Source of the DNA: CAYQPF01 sp964419225
Lineage (GTDB): Bacteria > Cloacimonadota > Cloacimonadia > Cloacimonadales > CAYQPF01
Assembly (NCBI GenBank): GCA_964419225.1
Contig: CAYQPF010000007.1
Location: forward strand, 11,099 to 75,098
Length of the DNA stretch: 64,000 nucleotides
Reading direction: 5' to 3'
This document shows, one piece after another, positions 38,601-45,132 of the stretch (its first letter is position 1; every line of letters starts with the position of its first letter). The notes under the pieces are model-generated. The model ran no database searches. It was not told the origin of the DNA and was given only the letters and a program-made list of their open reading frames with translations. The translations under genes and the position numbers were made by a program.

Positions 38601-39941
38601 CATATTGAAAGATGCATTCCCTTCCATGGCCCACAATTCTATATAATCATGCCCAGTAAAAAATTGGGGGTTTCCATCTTCATCAGGAGGAATAATTATT
38701 CCCACATACGGAGAAATACTATAGTATGGGGTCGGATAATCTCCTAGTTTATATAAACTCAAACCTCTGTTAACAGCAACTGTCGCTACTGATGTAAGAT
38801 TACTGAGAGTGATACTATACTGAGTATTAGCACTGGCTGTTGAGCCAGAACGTTTTAAGAACAAATACGCTCCATCTGTAAAATGATTGAAAACACTCAG
38901 ATCCGGCCCGCCATTCATAAAATCAGCATTCACACTGTCCAGCCAGACATCTATTGTACCAACCAATTCTGTATAGATCCCGTCAACATTGAAGTTTGTC
39001 CGATGAATATCATTATATCCATCTCCTTCAGGGGCATTTGGTGAGAACGGATTCGGATAACTCGATATTATGTTGATTTCTGGAGGTGTTGTGTCCCTCA
39101 GTAACCCCGATGCAAATTCATATATTATTCCGGTTCCATCAATATTCAAAACAACTTTATACTTGCCGTCTGTAGTTAAACCACTGCCGTCATATACATA
39201 ATTGTTCCAGCCCGGATAACAATTATAAATCGTATGTGTAAAATAAGTGTTCATGCCATCATCGGACATCACAGTAAATACTATATTACATTGTTCACTT
39301 ACATAAAAAGTAATGTTGGTTTCATCTTTCTGACCGTCTCCATCAGGGGAAAATGGATTCGGAGATATAGATGCATTTGTTATCGAGCCTATGACAATGA
39401 TATAATTCCCCTCTGATATTTGTGAGGGATTTTGACCTGTAACATAAGCAACAGCTTTGATCGTCATGGATGCATCTACCATCAACGGTCCTGTGTAAAG
39501 ATAGGAAGTCTGGTCAGGATCTGATCCATCTATAGTATAATATATATCAGCAGAAGGTGTAGTTGTGCTGAGTGTGACTTCCTGCGGTGAAGCATAAACA
39601 CCTGGCAAAGGAGTAAATGACGGGGCATCAACCGTATTTGTGATGATATATGTCTGAGTAACGATCTGACTCGAAGTCCAACCAGTCTTAAAAGCCTTAG
39701 CATTTACAGTTGTTGTTAAATTGATCTCCAATGGAATCGTATATCTTGGAGAATTTACTGTAGGATTCGTTCCATCCAAGGTATATCTGATCGTTGCTCC
39801 AACGGTTGTTGTACTTATCTGCACTGTTGTCGGTACATTAAATGTTCCGCCGACCGGATTAAAAGTCGGATTAGCCACGGTATCCGCAAATAAAACAAAC
39901 CAAATACTGCTCAATAAAATTAATAAAATAAACTTTTTCAT
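26670..39941 (-). CDS. Giant (4423-residue) secreted Ig-repeat surface protein with sorting domain
   Basis: Signal peptide MKKFILLILLSSIWFVLFAD. Residues ~25-185 are two chitobiase-C-terminal-like modules (TIRYTLDGTNPT, DIYYTIDGSDPD). Residues ~185-830 contain FlgD/CHU_C-like segments with NPFSPDGDG and NPFSPNAPEGDG and some Ig-like domains. Residues ~835-4125 hold 14 pairs of Ig-like domains: one type with a DDG.Y strand ending YDT..P, the next with a W.L strand and a D.AGN turn. Three pairs form a ~710-residue super-repeat, present four times with a single pair on each side. The C-terminus has an FN3-like domain, a PEGA-like domain (VLLEKDGYNTLDTTI) and the FlgD-like sorting domain (NYPNPFNPTTIIKY ... 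MLLLK). Likely an adhesin or surface-layer fibre; the partner is unknown. It has its own terminator. Confidence 0.9.
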   Translation of the reverse strand: MKKFILLILLSSIWFVLFADTVANPTFNPVGGTFNVPTTVQISTTTVGATIRYTLDGTNPTVNSPRYTIPLEINLTTTVNAKAFKTGWTSSQIVTQTYIITNTVDAPSFTPLPGVYASPQEVTLSTTTPSADIYYTIDGSDPDQTSYLYTGPLMVDASMTIKAVAYVTGQNPSQISEGNYIIVIGSITNASISPNPFSPDGDGQKDETNITFYVSEQCNIVFTVMSDDGMNTYFTHTIYNCYPGWNNYVYDGSGLTTDGKYKVVLNIDGTGIIYEFASGLLRDTTPPEINIISSYPNPFSPNAPEGDGYNDIHRTNFNVDGIYTELVGTIDVWLDSVNADFMNGGPDLSVFNHFTDGAYLFLKRSGSTASANTQYSITLSNLTSVATVAVNRGLSLYKLGDYPTPYYSISPYVGIIIPPDEDGNPQFFTGHDYIELWAMEGNASFNMYNNDGTAFDLNSLYPMYFGNGSTQVKIGSPNYEEALPGVGMEDGRYIYRVIVTDGVGHESVESGELLVNNNPIQITGQSQINTISPANQDGQFDVAIIQYTVTEPSYITIKILDVLNNVVRVLQTAELNTTGGGYVIWDGKDTAGNFVSASSQADYFVEITAQDRFILEDMVSKHITLVVDNQVPIPPTLNPVVSDSIRVKDITISGITSEIDCNIIVKRVCNNVTTTFAPGNTPLYPGYFEFPVTLLDGLNSTYVQLKDNVGNLGTASNIIQIMVDTQAPEVASIVSPQSGEVFTTVNVPLKAVVTDFNGSGVANVSFNIFNGSKLLIPPIAATYNTAQNFWQADLVVPNNLPSMNLKLTLTAEDYMGNVSIDSTSVYFIYAKPGQTPKPTFVTSYPDSNSSISSITTDKVYVVIFDLKGILFNPVHSNIQLITPGNEIISHNQGATLEYTTLVDSTYKIGLALNNPLSTNGTDDGSYWLKYTATNTYYETITDSVLFKYDTTAPDTANFRVNTTQQMQLINEQYYYSQTINSLQFDLIDPVAGIDFAPNVTTFTLYNSSNQIISGQRAVIGNTLRFNLNTPLAANPQNSGLYRMLLRIEDQAGNIKAIEKTFNLITIQVPEIISQYPVNQSQINVLTNNQIGLVVLDRNGLGFDEELSSVVLQGAGTTYQNGMNAYLTFTEIPLPGMYNITLNLLYPLAVDGSDDGIYTVTVNLRDKLAQAVNSQITFKYDSIAPSVNNVWINNGSQLISILADSTLTTDISFVEVAMTDTLSHINFNSVKTKAALYKMDGTLIGGLKSIVNSNIRWTLNTLLTNTAENYGSYYITISAADSAGNIFNGRKYFTLNNQYAPSVVSMVPGNNTTIKVLTGNEVRVRVQNPTGSGTINPGNFLKNYLKLTSPLGTVYQHTQGAQQTITDLGSGIYDFVLTLDYAIPADGSEDGVYVLQIGSENSSGYSINNEYSFSFDTTAPQIDAKYLSYGDLLLEFNDGDILYNSVTGASVKFMDATSNLNWATTTVGIYHNSNLLPGVTTIYANQNKMIYTLNDTLNTEGTYYLAINAVDTAGNTLNRNIAFNINSFSGEFSTLLPGSNANVNTPVGSINLVLNYSGTEGINSSLSYVKLYHPDGDSVYHNHGAIQTLTNTGNQYSLTLQLNQPFSANGDDDGQYTVKALLKSNSGLNIPVNYQFVYDTQKPYYATLRMNNNDQLDYINDRSNAIMNKIRKAAKRTAGVNYYFTGTQINSIKTAYKELYRTPSTVVSGVDFSPLATKLYITNANNEIVQGNRTYDNGETITWTLSQPITVNGIYHIVFTATDKAGNLYTENLTFEKVTVSTPQIVNTYPIASTYLNSLSNNQVYLTVNDVNGLGLNSTLTNLLLTGPNNTYSNNANAAISIQGLAQTNYYQVGLTLNTQLDNNGADDGTYALNGVITDNLDQVTAHNFSFIYDTTTPVADTVFINNGTVTTVLASDQVTGNIRYVEVSFHDQLAGLNLTSTLSKVNLFKADGTLIPGAKVIIGNRIRWYLTALLDNIPVNYGNYYIAYQAMDNAGNELISRRDFSFTNANAPELVTIAPVNHAIIASLNPAEVTATIKSLSGTIDITNLFDNQMKLISPQGVTYANGQGAVLTLTDLGNNDYSFKLTLSYPLIQDGTQDGTYTVLLNTVNSGAYTLSSTTDFVYDTQLPLINTVKVGTTANMISLQDNDVVYNTINKIKVVVSDQTSGIQWNQSEIILRDMNQQIVPGELIITPSQQLLTFNLQNSLIINSSYTLTVKIKDMAGDSLATDYNFTTASFNGSIVTTQPLNGAFVKDAISQVGVAFTYTGSGSISNTLSWMKMYHPDGDSIYGGHGAIFGIEASGNQYNMGLQLNTALSAFGDDDGLYTVKLNIVTDNGNVIPYTFHFVYDTRIPYYDNLKFNDLDSLLVVGSRLMQTKNMKARTREDEYYFSDPITKISCNFRDSFTSTTDVVSGIDFAPNITKLYIQNSAGSLIDGYRVWNGTDKVDWVLNQPITQPGSYIIKVQAKDNAGNLLEKTITFQLIYPQYPQIVSHIPANASYVNNLLQNRVSVIVNDFNGLGLDQLNTDMLVTGGGNNYSNYNNADLQITSVGTNQYSVSLYFNQTLNNSPYTVVTRVIDRLGMQVSDTTYFSYDTIEPVIAHLFIQDTNNQTTVIDTISIFTTGIQSVEGSFNDILSHVDLISPLSKIQLYQSNGTLVPGNKVLDPANNKIRWVLTNALLNTPANYGAYYIDYTIVDSAGNILHSIKDFTLTDENSPVVQSIVPANNSILSSLTDDNIDLFFTNPNGTINLNDHQNNYLKLISPTAGSYYQGHNATQTITALGNETYRIRLHLTHPLPADGSEDGNYLVQVKISNSSGYSLLTDSNFNYDSQSPNVAYCLAGLPNSLQNIQNNAILYQPVTLVKVKLNELTSSINWDTATVGVYGENNTLIPGQQITYPNQDLMTWGLNDSLANYANYTVRINATDLAGNNLQEIINFSTNSFTGEFLTQTPVNASFINTPVEAVSLTFSYNGIDAIDPLTTRIYLVHPDTDSIYHEHGGTQFLTQNINNYELKLNLIIPLSQNGEDDGNYQVYAQIRTTTGLVIPYNFHFVYDTTHPYYTNILFNGTDSLLAISDRYRAKNKTRVTDRISNFYDNDISSLKVTFKDSYVNTNDIVSGIDFAPNISRLYLTSESGEIINGVRNWNGETVEWVLNETLTANATYKIMLQTADNAGNGLSYEIPFMKIQTSQPQIVSHIPAEGAYLNLLADDKISVTVQDNNALGLDLTNTSVVLNGGGLSYYNNQNAQLDVVPLGLNFYRLDWKLSNSSPDSLNDDKYQVITTVTDRLGISSQDTVSFVYDTQRPIGSNQLVGFAGSYSLPLVNNSVINDSLNFTSVRISDLLSGVDLTSSTNVIGIYNYQGVLLDGSQAVVGDTLKYVLTQYLHNDGTDDGAYYVQYRVTDRSGNSLGRKLNFNLINSNAPQLVSLTPQTGTTLQNLTPNEIVLQIHDSHQLDTNALNTWINVITPLNTVITDGSSGVMSIVNNGNGNWTVKLTILQDLTTNGAYAINYRVANTSGYFYSSQAVFMIDNQAPVVNNVILGLAHNNPSILHDNDIIYDAVTYIEANIADNSGLLFPADSTYIRLMDSGGNEIPGTMTYSSTTQKLKIQLTTPLNVIGQYYTVTLKATDPVGNVVSHELNFRMNAFNGNVLAIYPPNNAAMNISFTELYFKIRLFGNSSINQDESYIRLIHPDGSIIGDPNSNSNGYGAVQEITVADSIYQIKLRLNQALDAEGADDGEYMLSVNLLTSLNEQIPLISYFKYDRLIPSYSNLMINASTVGNALMKKQAELIRKFNKKLIQNNREIFTSRIDSVSVDFADLTTGVNFISSQTVVQLLDPRNNILSSTKTTHGNRVACLLTNPVLADGENDGTYKIKMKAIDYAGNVLNAVYEFQLISNIIPDLISYTPAYLPAYTNSLSPAAFSATFKDYFGLVNNPSMSYIRLVHPNGDVSSHPYGGDQTITGSDNNAVINFTLDGDLSTNGEDDGIYSVLIRATNTIQAQFDTTLVMIYDTVKPKADSIWVIGANQKMIAISDSSEVSEDIYGVRVRYSDLTAGLYYIPNITKVSLMNRYNEVIPGMLSYTSDFDVIWTLDAPIPAATFYDGTYYVNLTAGDKAGNGLLKNVPFTLFTLNGPVNLSFTFDAVYNAHLTWQHYTPQGLIKGNRARRVIEHERGLINYNIYRQVDNQAWVFAGTSSNTHFSESLKNEPDGVYKYKVIAIYTAGLSPEVLSDTLRMFRFVPVDITVTLSDNLTPDAVHLQMQGDDGIYNMIFDNNSDDTGIFHLTHVFMDYYHVLLEKDGYNTLDTTILVTNTNKTFHFVLQRDVTLAYVIPEINVLYQNYPNPFNPTTIIKYGIKEDSKVELTIYNIKGQKVKNLVNGNQKAGYHGIKWNGKDETGKDAASGIYMYILKVNGNTDKYVSKNKMLLLK
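28230..36720. repeat. Four ~2.12-kb super-repeats within the giant gene
   Basis: Copies of the same domain start recur near 36720 (YPVNQSQINVL), 34585 (YPIASTYLNSL), 32455 (IPANASYVNNL), 30355 (IPAEGAYLNLL) and 28225 (TPAYLPAYTNSL), a spacing of 2100-2135 bases. Each unit holds six Ig-like domains. Identity at the protein level is moderate, so the copies are old, not recent duplications. Boundaries are approximate. Confidence 0.8.
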
Positions 39942-40124
39942 TTCACACCCCTATTCTAACACAACATTACTGTTTAATAATTACTATTACAAGGTTTTTT
40001 GTCAAACAAATTGTCAGTAATCCAAAGAAAAAGTCTGATTTAGGAGTTTTTAGAAAAATTACTTGCTTTTTTTTGGACTATCCTCATTAATTGCATTATT
40101 GAAAATAATATCCAGGAGGAGAGA

Positions 40125-41474
40125 ATGAACCAACAAATATTCAGACAATACGATATTCGAGGCATTGTTGACAAAGATCTTACAGACGAAACCGTTTACT
40201 TGTTAGGCAGAGGATATGGAACCTATCTGAAAGAAAGAAATTACTCAACAGTTGCTATCGGCGGAGATGCCAGATTAAGTACTCCCCGCTTCAAACAACA
40301 GTTTTCCCAAGGTCTCTTAGACTGTGGCTGTGATGTTACCGATACAGGTATCTTAGCAACCCCGTGCTTATACTTTGCTATACATGAATTAGGTACAGAT
40401 GCAGGTGTAATGATCACCGGAAGCCACAATCCCCCGGAATACAACGGGTTCAAATTGAATCTCGGTCTTGCCAGCCTTTACGGTGATGAAATTCAAAAAG
40501 TATGGAAAATTATCGACAAAGGTGATTTTATTAACGGCAAAGGTAAATTGATCTCTGTTAATTACATCATCGACAGATATAAAGACTATTTAGTCGCTAA
40601 CATTAAAATCGAAAGACCGGTTAAAGTAATTGTCGATGCAGGTAATGGTGCAGGTGGGCCTATTCTTCCCGATATTCTCAGAAGACTCGGTTGCGAAGTG
40701 GTCGAAATGTACTGTGAGATGGACGGTACTTTCCCCAATCATCATCCAGATCCCACAGTTATGGAATACATCCAGGATCTAATCCGTGAAGTAAAAAACA
40801 CCGACGCTGAATTAGGTATTGGACTCGATGGTGATGCTGACAGAATAGGTGTTGTTGCTGAAAATGGTGTGCCCATTTATGGTGACCAGATTCTCAACAT
40901 CTACGCCAGAGATTTCCTTATTGATAACCCGGGAGAAAAAGTAGTTGGTGATGTTAAATGCTCCAAAACTCTGTACGATGATATCGCCAAACACGGCGGA
41001 GTGCCTATCATGTATATGACAGGACACTCACTCATAAAAAAGAAAATGAAAGAAGATAACATCAAACTCGGTGGTGAAATGAGCGGTCACATCGTTTTTG
41101 CTGACAGATTTCTTGGCTTTGATGATGCAATCTATGCCTCCTGCAGATTCCTGGAAATCGTAGCTAAAAGCAAATTAAAAGTCAGTGAAATGCTGGCAGA
41201 TGAGCCTGTCATGTTCAATACTCCCGAACTTCGCTTCGACTGTGAAGAGGAAACCAAATTCTCAATTGTCGAAAAAGTAAGAGATTCTTTCATCAAAGAA
41301 GGCTATGAAGTTAATGGCATCGATGGTATGAGAGTCACTTTCCCGGATGGATGGGGTCTTGTCAGAGCTTCCAATACTCAGCCTGTACTGGTCTCCAGAT
41401 TTGAAGCTGAAACCGAAGAAAACCTCATTAAATACAGAAAACTTGTCGAAGACAGAATCGCTTCTTTTAAATAA
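40125..41474 (+). CDS. Phosphomannomutase/phosphoglucomutase
   Basis: 449 residues, alpha-D-phosphohexomutase superfamily, interconverting hexose 1- and 6-phosphates for sugar-nucleotide synthesis. Landmarks in order: FRQYDIRGIVDKDL at the N-terminus, the catalytic serine loop GVMITGSHNPPEYNGFKL, the metal-binding loop GLDGDADRIGV, the sugar-binding loop GEMSGHIVF, and the phosphate-binding loop RASNTQPVLVSRFEA. The order and length match AlgC-type PMM/PGM; I avoid a symbol because manB, pgm and algC cannot be separated by sequence alone. AGGAGGAG precedes the ATG. A bidirectional terminator follows. Confidence 0.93.
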   Translation: MNQQIFRQYDIRGIVDKDLTDETVYLLGRGYGTYLKERNYSTVAIGGDARLSTPRFKQQFSQGLLDCGCDVTDTGILATPCLYFAIHELGTDAGVMITGSHNPPEYNGFKLNLGLASLYGDEIQKVWKIIDKGDFINGKGKLISVNYIIDRYKDYLVANIKIERPVKVIVDAGNGAGGPILPDILRRLGCEVVEMYCEMDGTFPNHHPDPTVMEYIQDLIREVKNTDAELGIGLDGDADRIGVVAENGVPIYGDQILNIYARDFLIDNPGEKVVGDVKCSKTLYDDIAKHGGVPIMYMTGHSLIKKKMKEDNIKLGGEMSGHIVFADRFLGFDDAIYASCRFLEIVAKSKLKVSEMLADEPVMFNTPELRFDCEEETKFSIVEKVRDSFIKEGYEVNGIDGMRVTFPDGWGLVRASNTQPVLVSRFEAETEENLIKYRKLVEDRIASFK

Positions 41475-41493
41475 TTGATTCTCTCAACATAAC

Positions 41494-41521
41494 AAAAACG
41501 GCTCGAAAGAGCCGTTTTTTT
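41494..41521. terminator. Bidirectional terminator between phosphomannomutase and sigma-factor genes
   Basis: Stem ACGGCTC/GAGCCGT with GAAA loop, flanked by a run of A on the left and a run of seven T on the right. It can therefore stop the plus-strand mutase gene and the convergent minus-strand sigma-factor gene. Confidence 0.88.
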
Positions 41522-41547
41522 ATTAATAATTTATAATTGATAATTAT

Positions 41548-42303
41548 CTAAATGTCCTTCAACAGATTTCTCAATTTGAACAGTGCTGATGAATGCATCT
41601 GGGATACTCTTGATTCGGATACACCTAAAACCAGACCGATCTCCTTCAAATTTAAATCTTCATAATAATATAAAGATATCACCAATTTTTCTTTTTCAGG
41701 TAACTGACTGATAGACTCGATGATTTTCTTCTTGGTCCGAACCCTGATCTTCTTCTGCTCATAACTGAGTTCACCATCATCGCTAATGACATCCTTGATC
41801 TTCAACTGCGAACTATCATCCCCTACTACAACCTCTGACTCCAGAGAATGGAGGAATAAAGGTCCCAGATTATCTGTAAGATGATAATATTCTTCTACAG
41901 AAATCTCCAATTCATCTGCAATTTCCTGATCCGAAGGCATTCTGCCCAATTGATTAAATAATGAATGGATAGCAGAATCCAATCTCTTTGCCTTTTGCCT
42001 TACAGATCTTGGCACCCAGTCAATCCGTCTGATTTCATCGATAATGGATCCCCTGATCCGGATAGATGCAAAAGTATTAAACTCTGTGCCTTTCTCTAAA
42101 TCAAATCTTTCGATCGCATCCAGCAAGCCCATCACTCCTGCACTATAAAGCTCGTCTTTATCAATGCCTTTGGAAGTAAAAATAAACAACTTGTTCGCTA
42201 AATAATGCACCAACGGCAGATATTTTTCCACAAGCTTTTCCAATATTTCCCTGCGGCCTGTCTTTTTTAACAGTTCCCAGAGCTTTCTTTCTTCAACTTC
42301 CAT
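41548..42303 (-). CDS. RNA polymerase sigma factor, FliA/WhiG (sigma-28) family
   Basis: 251 residues. Region 2 includes LVHYLANKLF, DELYSAGVMGLLDAIERFD and the -10 recognition stretch GTEFNTFASIRIRGSIIDEI followed by RRIDWVPRS, the classic FliA/WhiG string. Region 3 is RMPSDQEIADELEISVEEY. Region 4 contains LPEKEKLVISLYYYEDLNLK and the helix-turn-helix LGVSESRVSQMHSSAL. In flagellated bacteria this sigma drives late flagellar genes; no flagellar gene is near, so its regulon may differ. An AGGAG precedes the ATG, and a TTGACA lies 54 bases upstream. Confidence 0.92.
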   Translation of the reverse strand: MEVEERKLWELLKKTGRREILEKLVEKYLPLVHYLANKLFIFTSKGIDKDELYSAGVMGLLDAIERFDLEKGTEFNTFASIRIRGSIIDEIRRIDWVPRSVRQKAKRLDSAIHSLFNQLGRMPSDQEIADELEISVEEYYHLTDNLGPLFLHSLESEVVVGDDSSQLKIKDVISDDGELSYEQKKIRVRTKKKIIESISQLPEKEKLVISLYYYEDLNLKEIGLVLGVSESRVSQMHSSALFKLRNLLKDI

Positions 42304-42486
42304 ATTCTCTCCTTTAGAGCATGAAATAGACTAAGATTTTTAACCTGTAAATGTCAAGAATTTATTTAGCCTGCCACTGCAAAAACTATGTAGTAACATA
42401 TTTTTTACAGTTTTCCGTTAAAAATGTTTGCCATTAAGACTATTTACAAACTACTGCTAAAGTATTACATGCCAGACATATAGTTT

Positions 42487-42522
42487 CCTCTCCCTGGTCA
42501 GGGAGAGGATTAAGATGAGGGT
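42487..42522 (+). repeat. REP-like palindrome, copy 1
   Basis: Stem CCTCTCCCTG/CAGGGAGAGG with a GT loop and a purine-rich tail ATTAAGATGAGGGTG. Shares the stem-then-GRTGRG plan with copies at 43836, 43977 and 51184. Lies downstream of the thiolase stop. Confidence 0.75.
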
Positions 42523-42591
42523 GGAAGCAGTACTTTTCCTGCTTCTTTCTCCTCTTTTTTATAGTTTAAACAACAGTCCGATAAAATTGCC

Positions 42592-43785
42592 TTATCTCTC
42601 AAATAAAGAGGCAATTCCCATTCCGCCACCAATGCAAAGTGCAGCTAAACCTTTCTTTTTGTCCTGCTTCACCATTTCATGCAAAAGAGTTACAATTATT
42701 CTTGTTCCGCTGGCACCGATTGGATGCCCAATGGAAATAGCTCCGCCATTTATATTAACAATATCTGGATTAAGCTTGCCAACTTCCTTTTCCAAACCTT
42801 TCATCACTGCTAAAGATTGGGCTGCAAAAGCTTCGTTCAATTCAGCAATCTCTACATCTTCAAGCTTCCACTCCGCTTTTATTAAAGCTTTCTTGATCGC
42901 CGGTACAGGCCCGTAACCCATGATCGCAGGATCAACACCTGCAGATGCATAAGCTTTAATATATGCCAAAGGTGTAAGATTCAATTCTTTTGCCTTATCT
43001 TCACTCATCAACATCACAAAAGCCGCACCGTCATTTATACCTGAAGCATTGGCAGCTGTAACTACCCCGTCATTCTTAAAGGCAGGTCTCAATTTCCCGA
43101 GACTCTCTGCTGTCACACCTTTTCTGGGAAATTCATCCTGACTGATTACAATAGGATCTCCCTTTCTTTGAGGAATAACTATCGGTACGATCTCATTCTC
43201 AAATTTTCCACTACCCATTGCTGCCTCAACTTTATTCTGACTATATGCCGAGAATTTGTCCAAATCTTCTCTGGTCAAAGCAAATTGCTCTGCTAAGTTC
43301 TCAGCCGTGATTCCCATGTGATAATTATTATATACATCCCACAATCCGTCTTTGATCATAGTATCAACCAGACTCTTATCCCCCATTCTGCAGCCCCATC
43401 TTGCCTCAGGTGCTATATAGGGAGAATTTGTCATACTCTCAATACCACCGGCAATAATTACATCAGCTTCACCGGAGGCAATCATGGACGCACCCAAAGT
43501 TATCGTTTTCATGCCTGACCCGCAAACCTTGTTCACTGTAAATGCAGGTACAAAATCAGGGATCCCGGCTCCTAAAACTACCTGACGTGCTACATTCTGA
43601 CCCAATCCTGCACTTAGTACATTACCGACAATTACTTCATCAATCTTATCAGGTGAAACACCTGTCTCAGCTAAAATTGCCTTAACAACAGTTACTCCCA
43701 ACTGAACTGCACTAAAATCTTTCAATACTCCCCCAAAACTTCCGATGGGAGTTCTCTTTGCAGATACTACTACGACTCTTTTCAT
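42592..43785 (-). CDS. Acetyl-CoA C-acetyltransferase (thiolase)
   Basis: 397 residues from the ATG at 43785, which has AAAGGAG upstream and gives the canonical start MKRVVVVSAKRTPIGSFGG. The frame stays open further upstream, but there it encodes a REP-like palindrome and is rejected. The nucleophile Cys is in VNKVCGSGMKTITLGA, the His in NINGGAISIGHPIGASGTR, and the second catalytic Cys in ALCIGGGMGIASLFER. Condenses two acetyl-CoA to acetoacetyl-CoA, or thiolyses it, in butyrate-type or amino-acid fermentation or in beta-oxidation. Likely a single gene, with Hsp33 upstream on the same strand beyond a repeat-rich spacer. Confidence 0.95.
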   Translation of the reverse strand: MKRVVVVSAKRTPIGSFGGVLKDFSAVQLGVTVVKAILAETGVSPDKIDEVIVGNVLSAGLGQNVARQVVLGAGIPDFVPAFTVNKVCGSGMKTITLGASMIASGEADVIIAGGIESMTNSPYIAPEARWGCRMGDKSLVDTMIKDGLWDVYNNYHMGITAENLAEQFALTREDLDKFSAYSQNKVEAAMGSGKFENEIVPIVIPQRKGDPIVISQDEFPRKGVTAESLGKLRPAFKNDGVVTAANASGINDGAAFVMLMSEDKAKELNLTPLAYIKAYASAGVDPAIMGYGPVPAIKKALIKAEWKLEDVEIAELNEAFAAQSLAVMKGLEKEVGKLNPDIVNINGGAISIGHPIGASGTRIIVTLLHEMVKQDKKKGLAALCIGGGMGIASLFER

Positions 43786-43835
43786 AATCATCTCCTTTAT
43801 TTTATTTATTTCTTTATTTTCCTTATTTGTTTCCC

Positions 43836-43871
43836 CCCTTCCCTTAATAAAAGGGAAGGGATGGGGATGGG
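43836..43871 (+). repeat. REP-like palindrome, copy 2
   Basis: Stem CCCTTCCCTT/AAGGGAAGGG with loop AATAA, then a tail ATGGGGATGGG. Lies between the thiolase and hslO genes. Confidence 0.75.
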
Positions 43872-43976
43872 TTGTCTCATCTCCCTTTGACCCCTGGCAA
43901 CTGTTCTTTCCCGCCTGTGTTAGTCCTTGCAAGTCCGTATTCCCGACGTTCCTGGCTTGGATTGTCTCATTTCACT

Positions 43977-44011
43977 CCCCTCTCTTTGCAAGAGAGGGGG
44001 TCGGGGGTGAG
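43977..44011 (+). repeat. REP-like palindrome, copy 3
   Basis: Stem CCCCTCTCTT/AAGAGAGGGG with loop TGC, then a tail GTCGGGGGTGAG. The following CTGCCCACTGCCTATTGC repeat (to about 44050) resembles DNA after copy 4, so the mobile or dispersed unit is probably longer than the hairpin. Confidence 0.78.
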
Positions 44012-44034
44012 TTATCTTCCCATCTGCCCACTGC

Positions 44035-44919
44035 CTATTGCACACTGCCCACTAATCCCCTTATTTCTTCCACACTGAATTCATAAGTTGAATTACAAAA
44101 ATGGCAATAAGTCGGCACAGGCTTTCCCTCTGAGATCATGTCTTCCAATTCCGCTTTGCCCAATAACTTTAAGCCCGAGGAGAACCTTTCTTTGGAACAA
44201 TCACAGGCATAATTTACAGGTGAAATACCTGCCACTTCTGATTGAATATCTTTCAAAAGAATATTCTGGACTATTTCTTCTATTGACTTTCCCATGTCCA
44301 TGACATCAGATAAGTTGGGAAACCGGGCAATCCGCTTTTCCAATAAAGAGACAGTCTCTTCACTTGAATCAGGCAGCAACTGCAGTAATACTCCGCCGGC
44401 ACTGCGGACACTGCCGTCAGGATTGATCAAAATGCCCAGATTAATTGCTGTCGGAATCTGCTCAGAATAAACATAATAATATGCCAGATCTTCTCCAATT
44501 TCACCTGAAACCAAATCTATCGTTCCGATATAGGGAGCTTTTAAATGGATGTCTTTAATAACTGTCAGTGTTCCGACTCCGATTCCCTGCTTTAAAGCGA
44601 ATGTCTTTGTCTCCAGGTTTAAACCTGTTTCCACTTCCGGATGTTTAACATATCCTTTGACTTTTCCCGGTGAACGAACTGTTACCAATCCTCCTGCTAA
44701 TGGCCCATTCCCTTCAATTTTCAAGGTAAGAGAATCATTTTTAGTCTTCAGATCATTGCTCATTAACAGTGCACCGGCAATCATTCTACCCAGCAACACA
44801 GCGTTTGTTATCGATAGATGATGCGTTTCTACAGCATAGCGTACAGTCTCTGTACAATCCACTGCAAAAAACCTGATCTTACTATCCAGTGCCATTCCTC
44901 TTATTAATCTGTCAGCCAT
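44035..44919 (-). CDS. hslO: Hsp33 redox-regulated chaperonin
   Basis: 294 residues, full length. Under oxidative stress Hsp33 forms disulphides, releases zinc and holds unfolded proteins in the cytosol. The N-terminal domain starts LIRGMALDSKIRFFAVDCTE and includes GRMIAGALLMSNDLK and GPLAGGLVTV. The C-terminal zinc-binding cysteines are present as CDCSKERF and, 30 residues later, CHFC. AGGTGG precedes the ATG. The coding end lies only ~25 bases from a REP-like palindrome. Confidence 0.95.
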   Translation of the reverse strand: MADRLIRGMALDSKIRFFAVDCTETVRYAVETHHLSITNAVLLGRMIAGALLMSNDLKTKNDSLTLKIEGNGPLAGGLVTVRSPGKVKGYVKHPEVETGLNLETKTFALKQGIGVGTLTVIKDIHLKAPYIGTIDLVSGEIGEDLAYYYVYSEQIPTAINLGILINPDGSVRSAGGVLLQLLPDSSEETVSLLEKRIARFPNLSDVMDMGKSIEEIVQNILLKDIQSEVAGISPVNYACDCSKERFSSGLKLLGKAELEDMISEGKPVPTYCHFCNSTYEFSVEEIRGLVGSVQ

Positions 44920-45132
44920 TTTCCACCTGTCTTTTTTATCAGCAAAATGATATTATCCCTAAAAATGGCAAGTAAATTTTTCAGCTTGTAATTTGTTGAC
45001 AGTCTCAATACCTTTTTTAAACTCGAAATAAATTGGATTAGATATTTTTAATGCAGGTATTTAAAAACATACACCAAGGAATTATATATACTGGTCCTCA
45101 AAAAAAAAGTCACAAACACTTGTGGAGGAGTT

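Noticed and set aside
26670..39941. Short plus-strand frames opposite the giant gene as separate genes
   Set aside because: They are antisense shadows of a continuous 4423-codon frame with clear domain periodicity and carry no signal of their own.
43786..43932. N-terminal extension of the thiolase
   Set aside because: The extra residues encode a REP-like palindrome and low-complexity DNA. The canonical MKRVVVVSAKRTPIG start has its own ribosome site.
43745..44086. Plus-strand frames between the thiolase and hslO genes
   Set aside because: They are translations of REP palindromes and repeat filler, Pro/Leu/Ser-rich, with no family resemblance.
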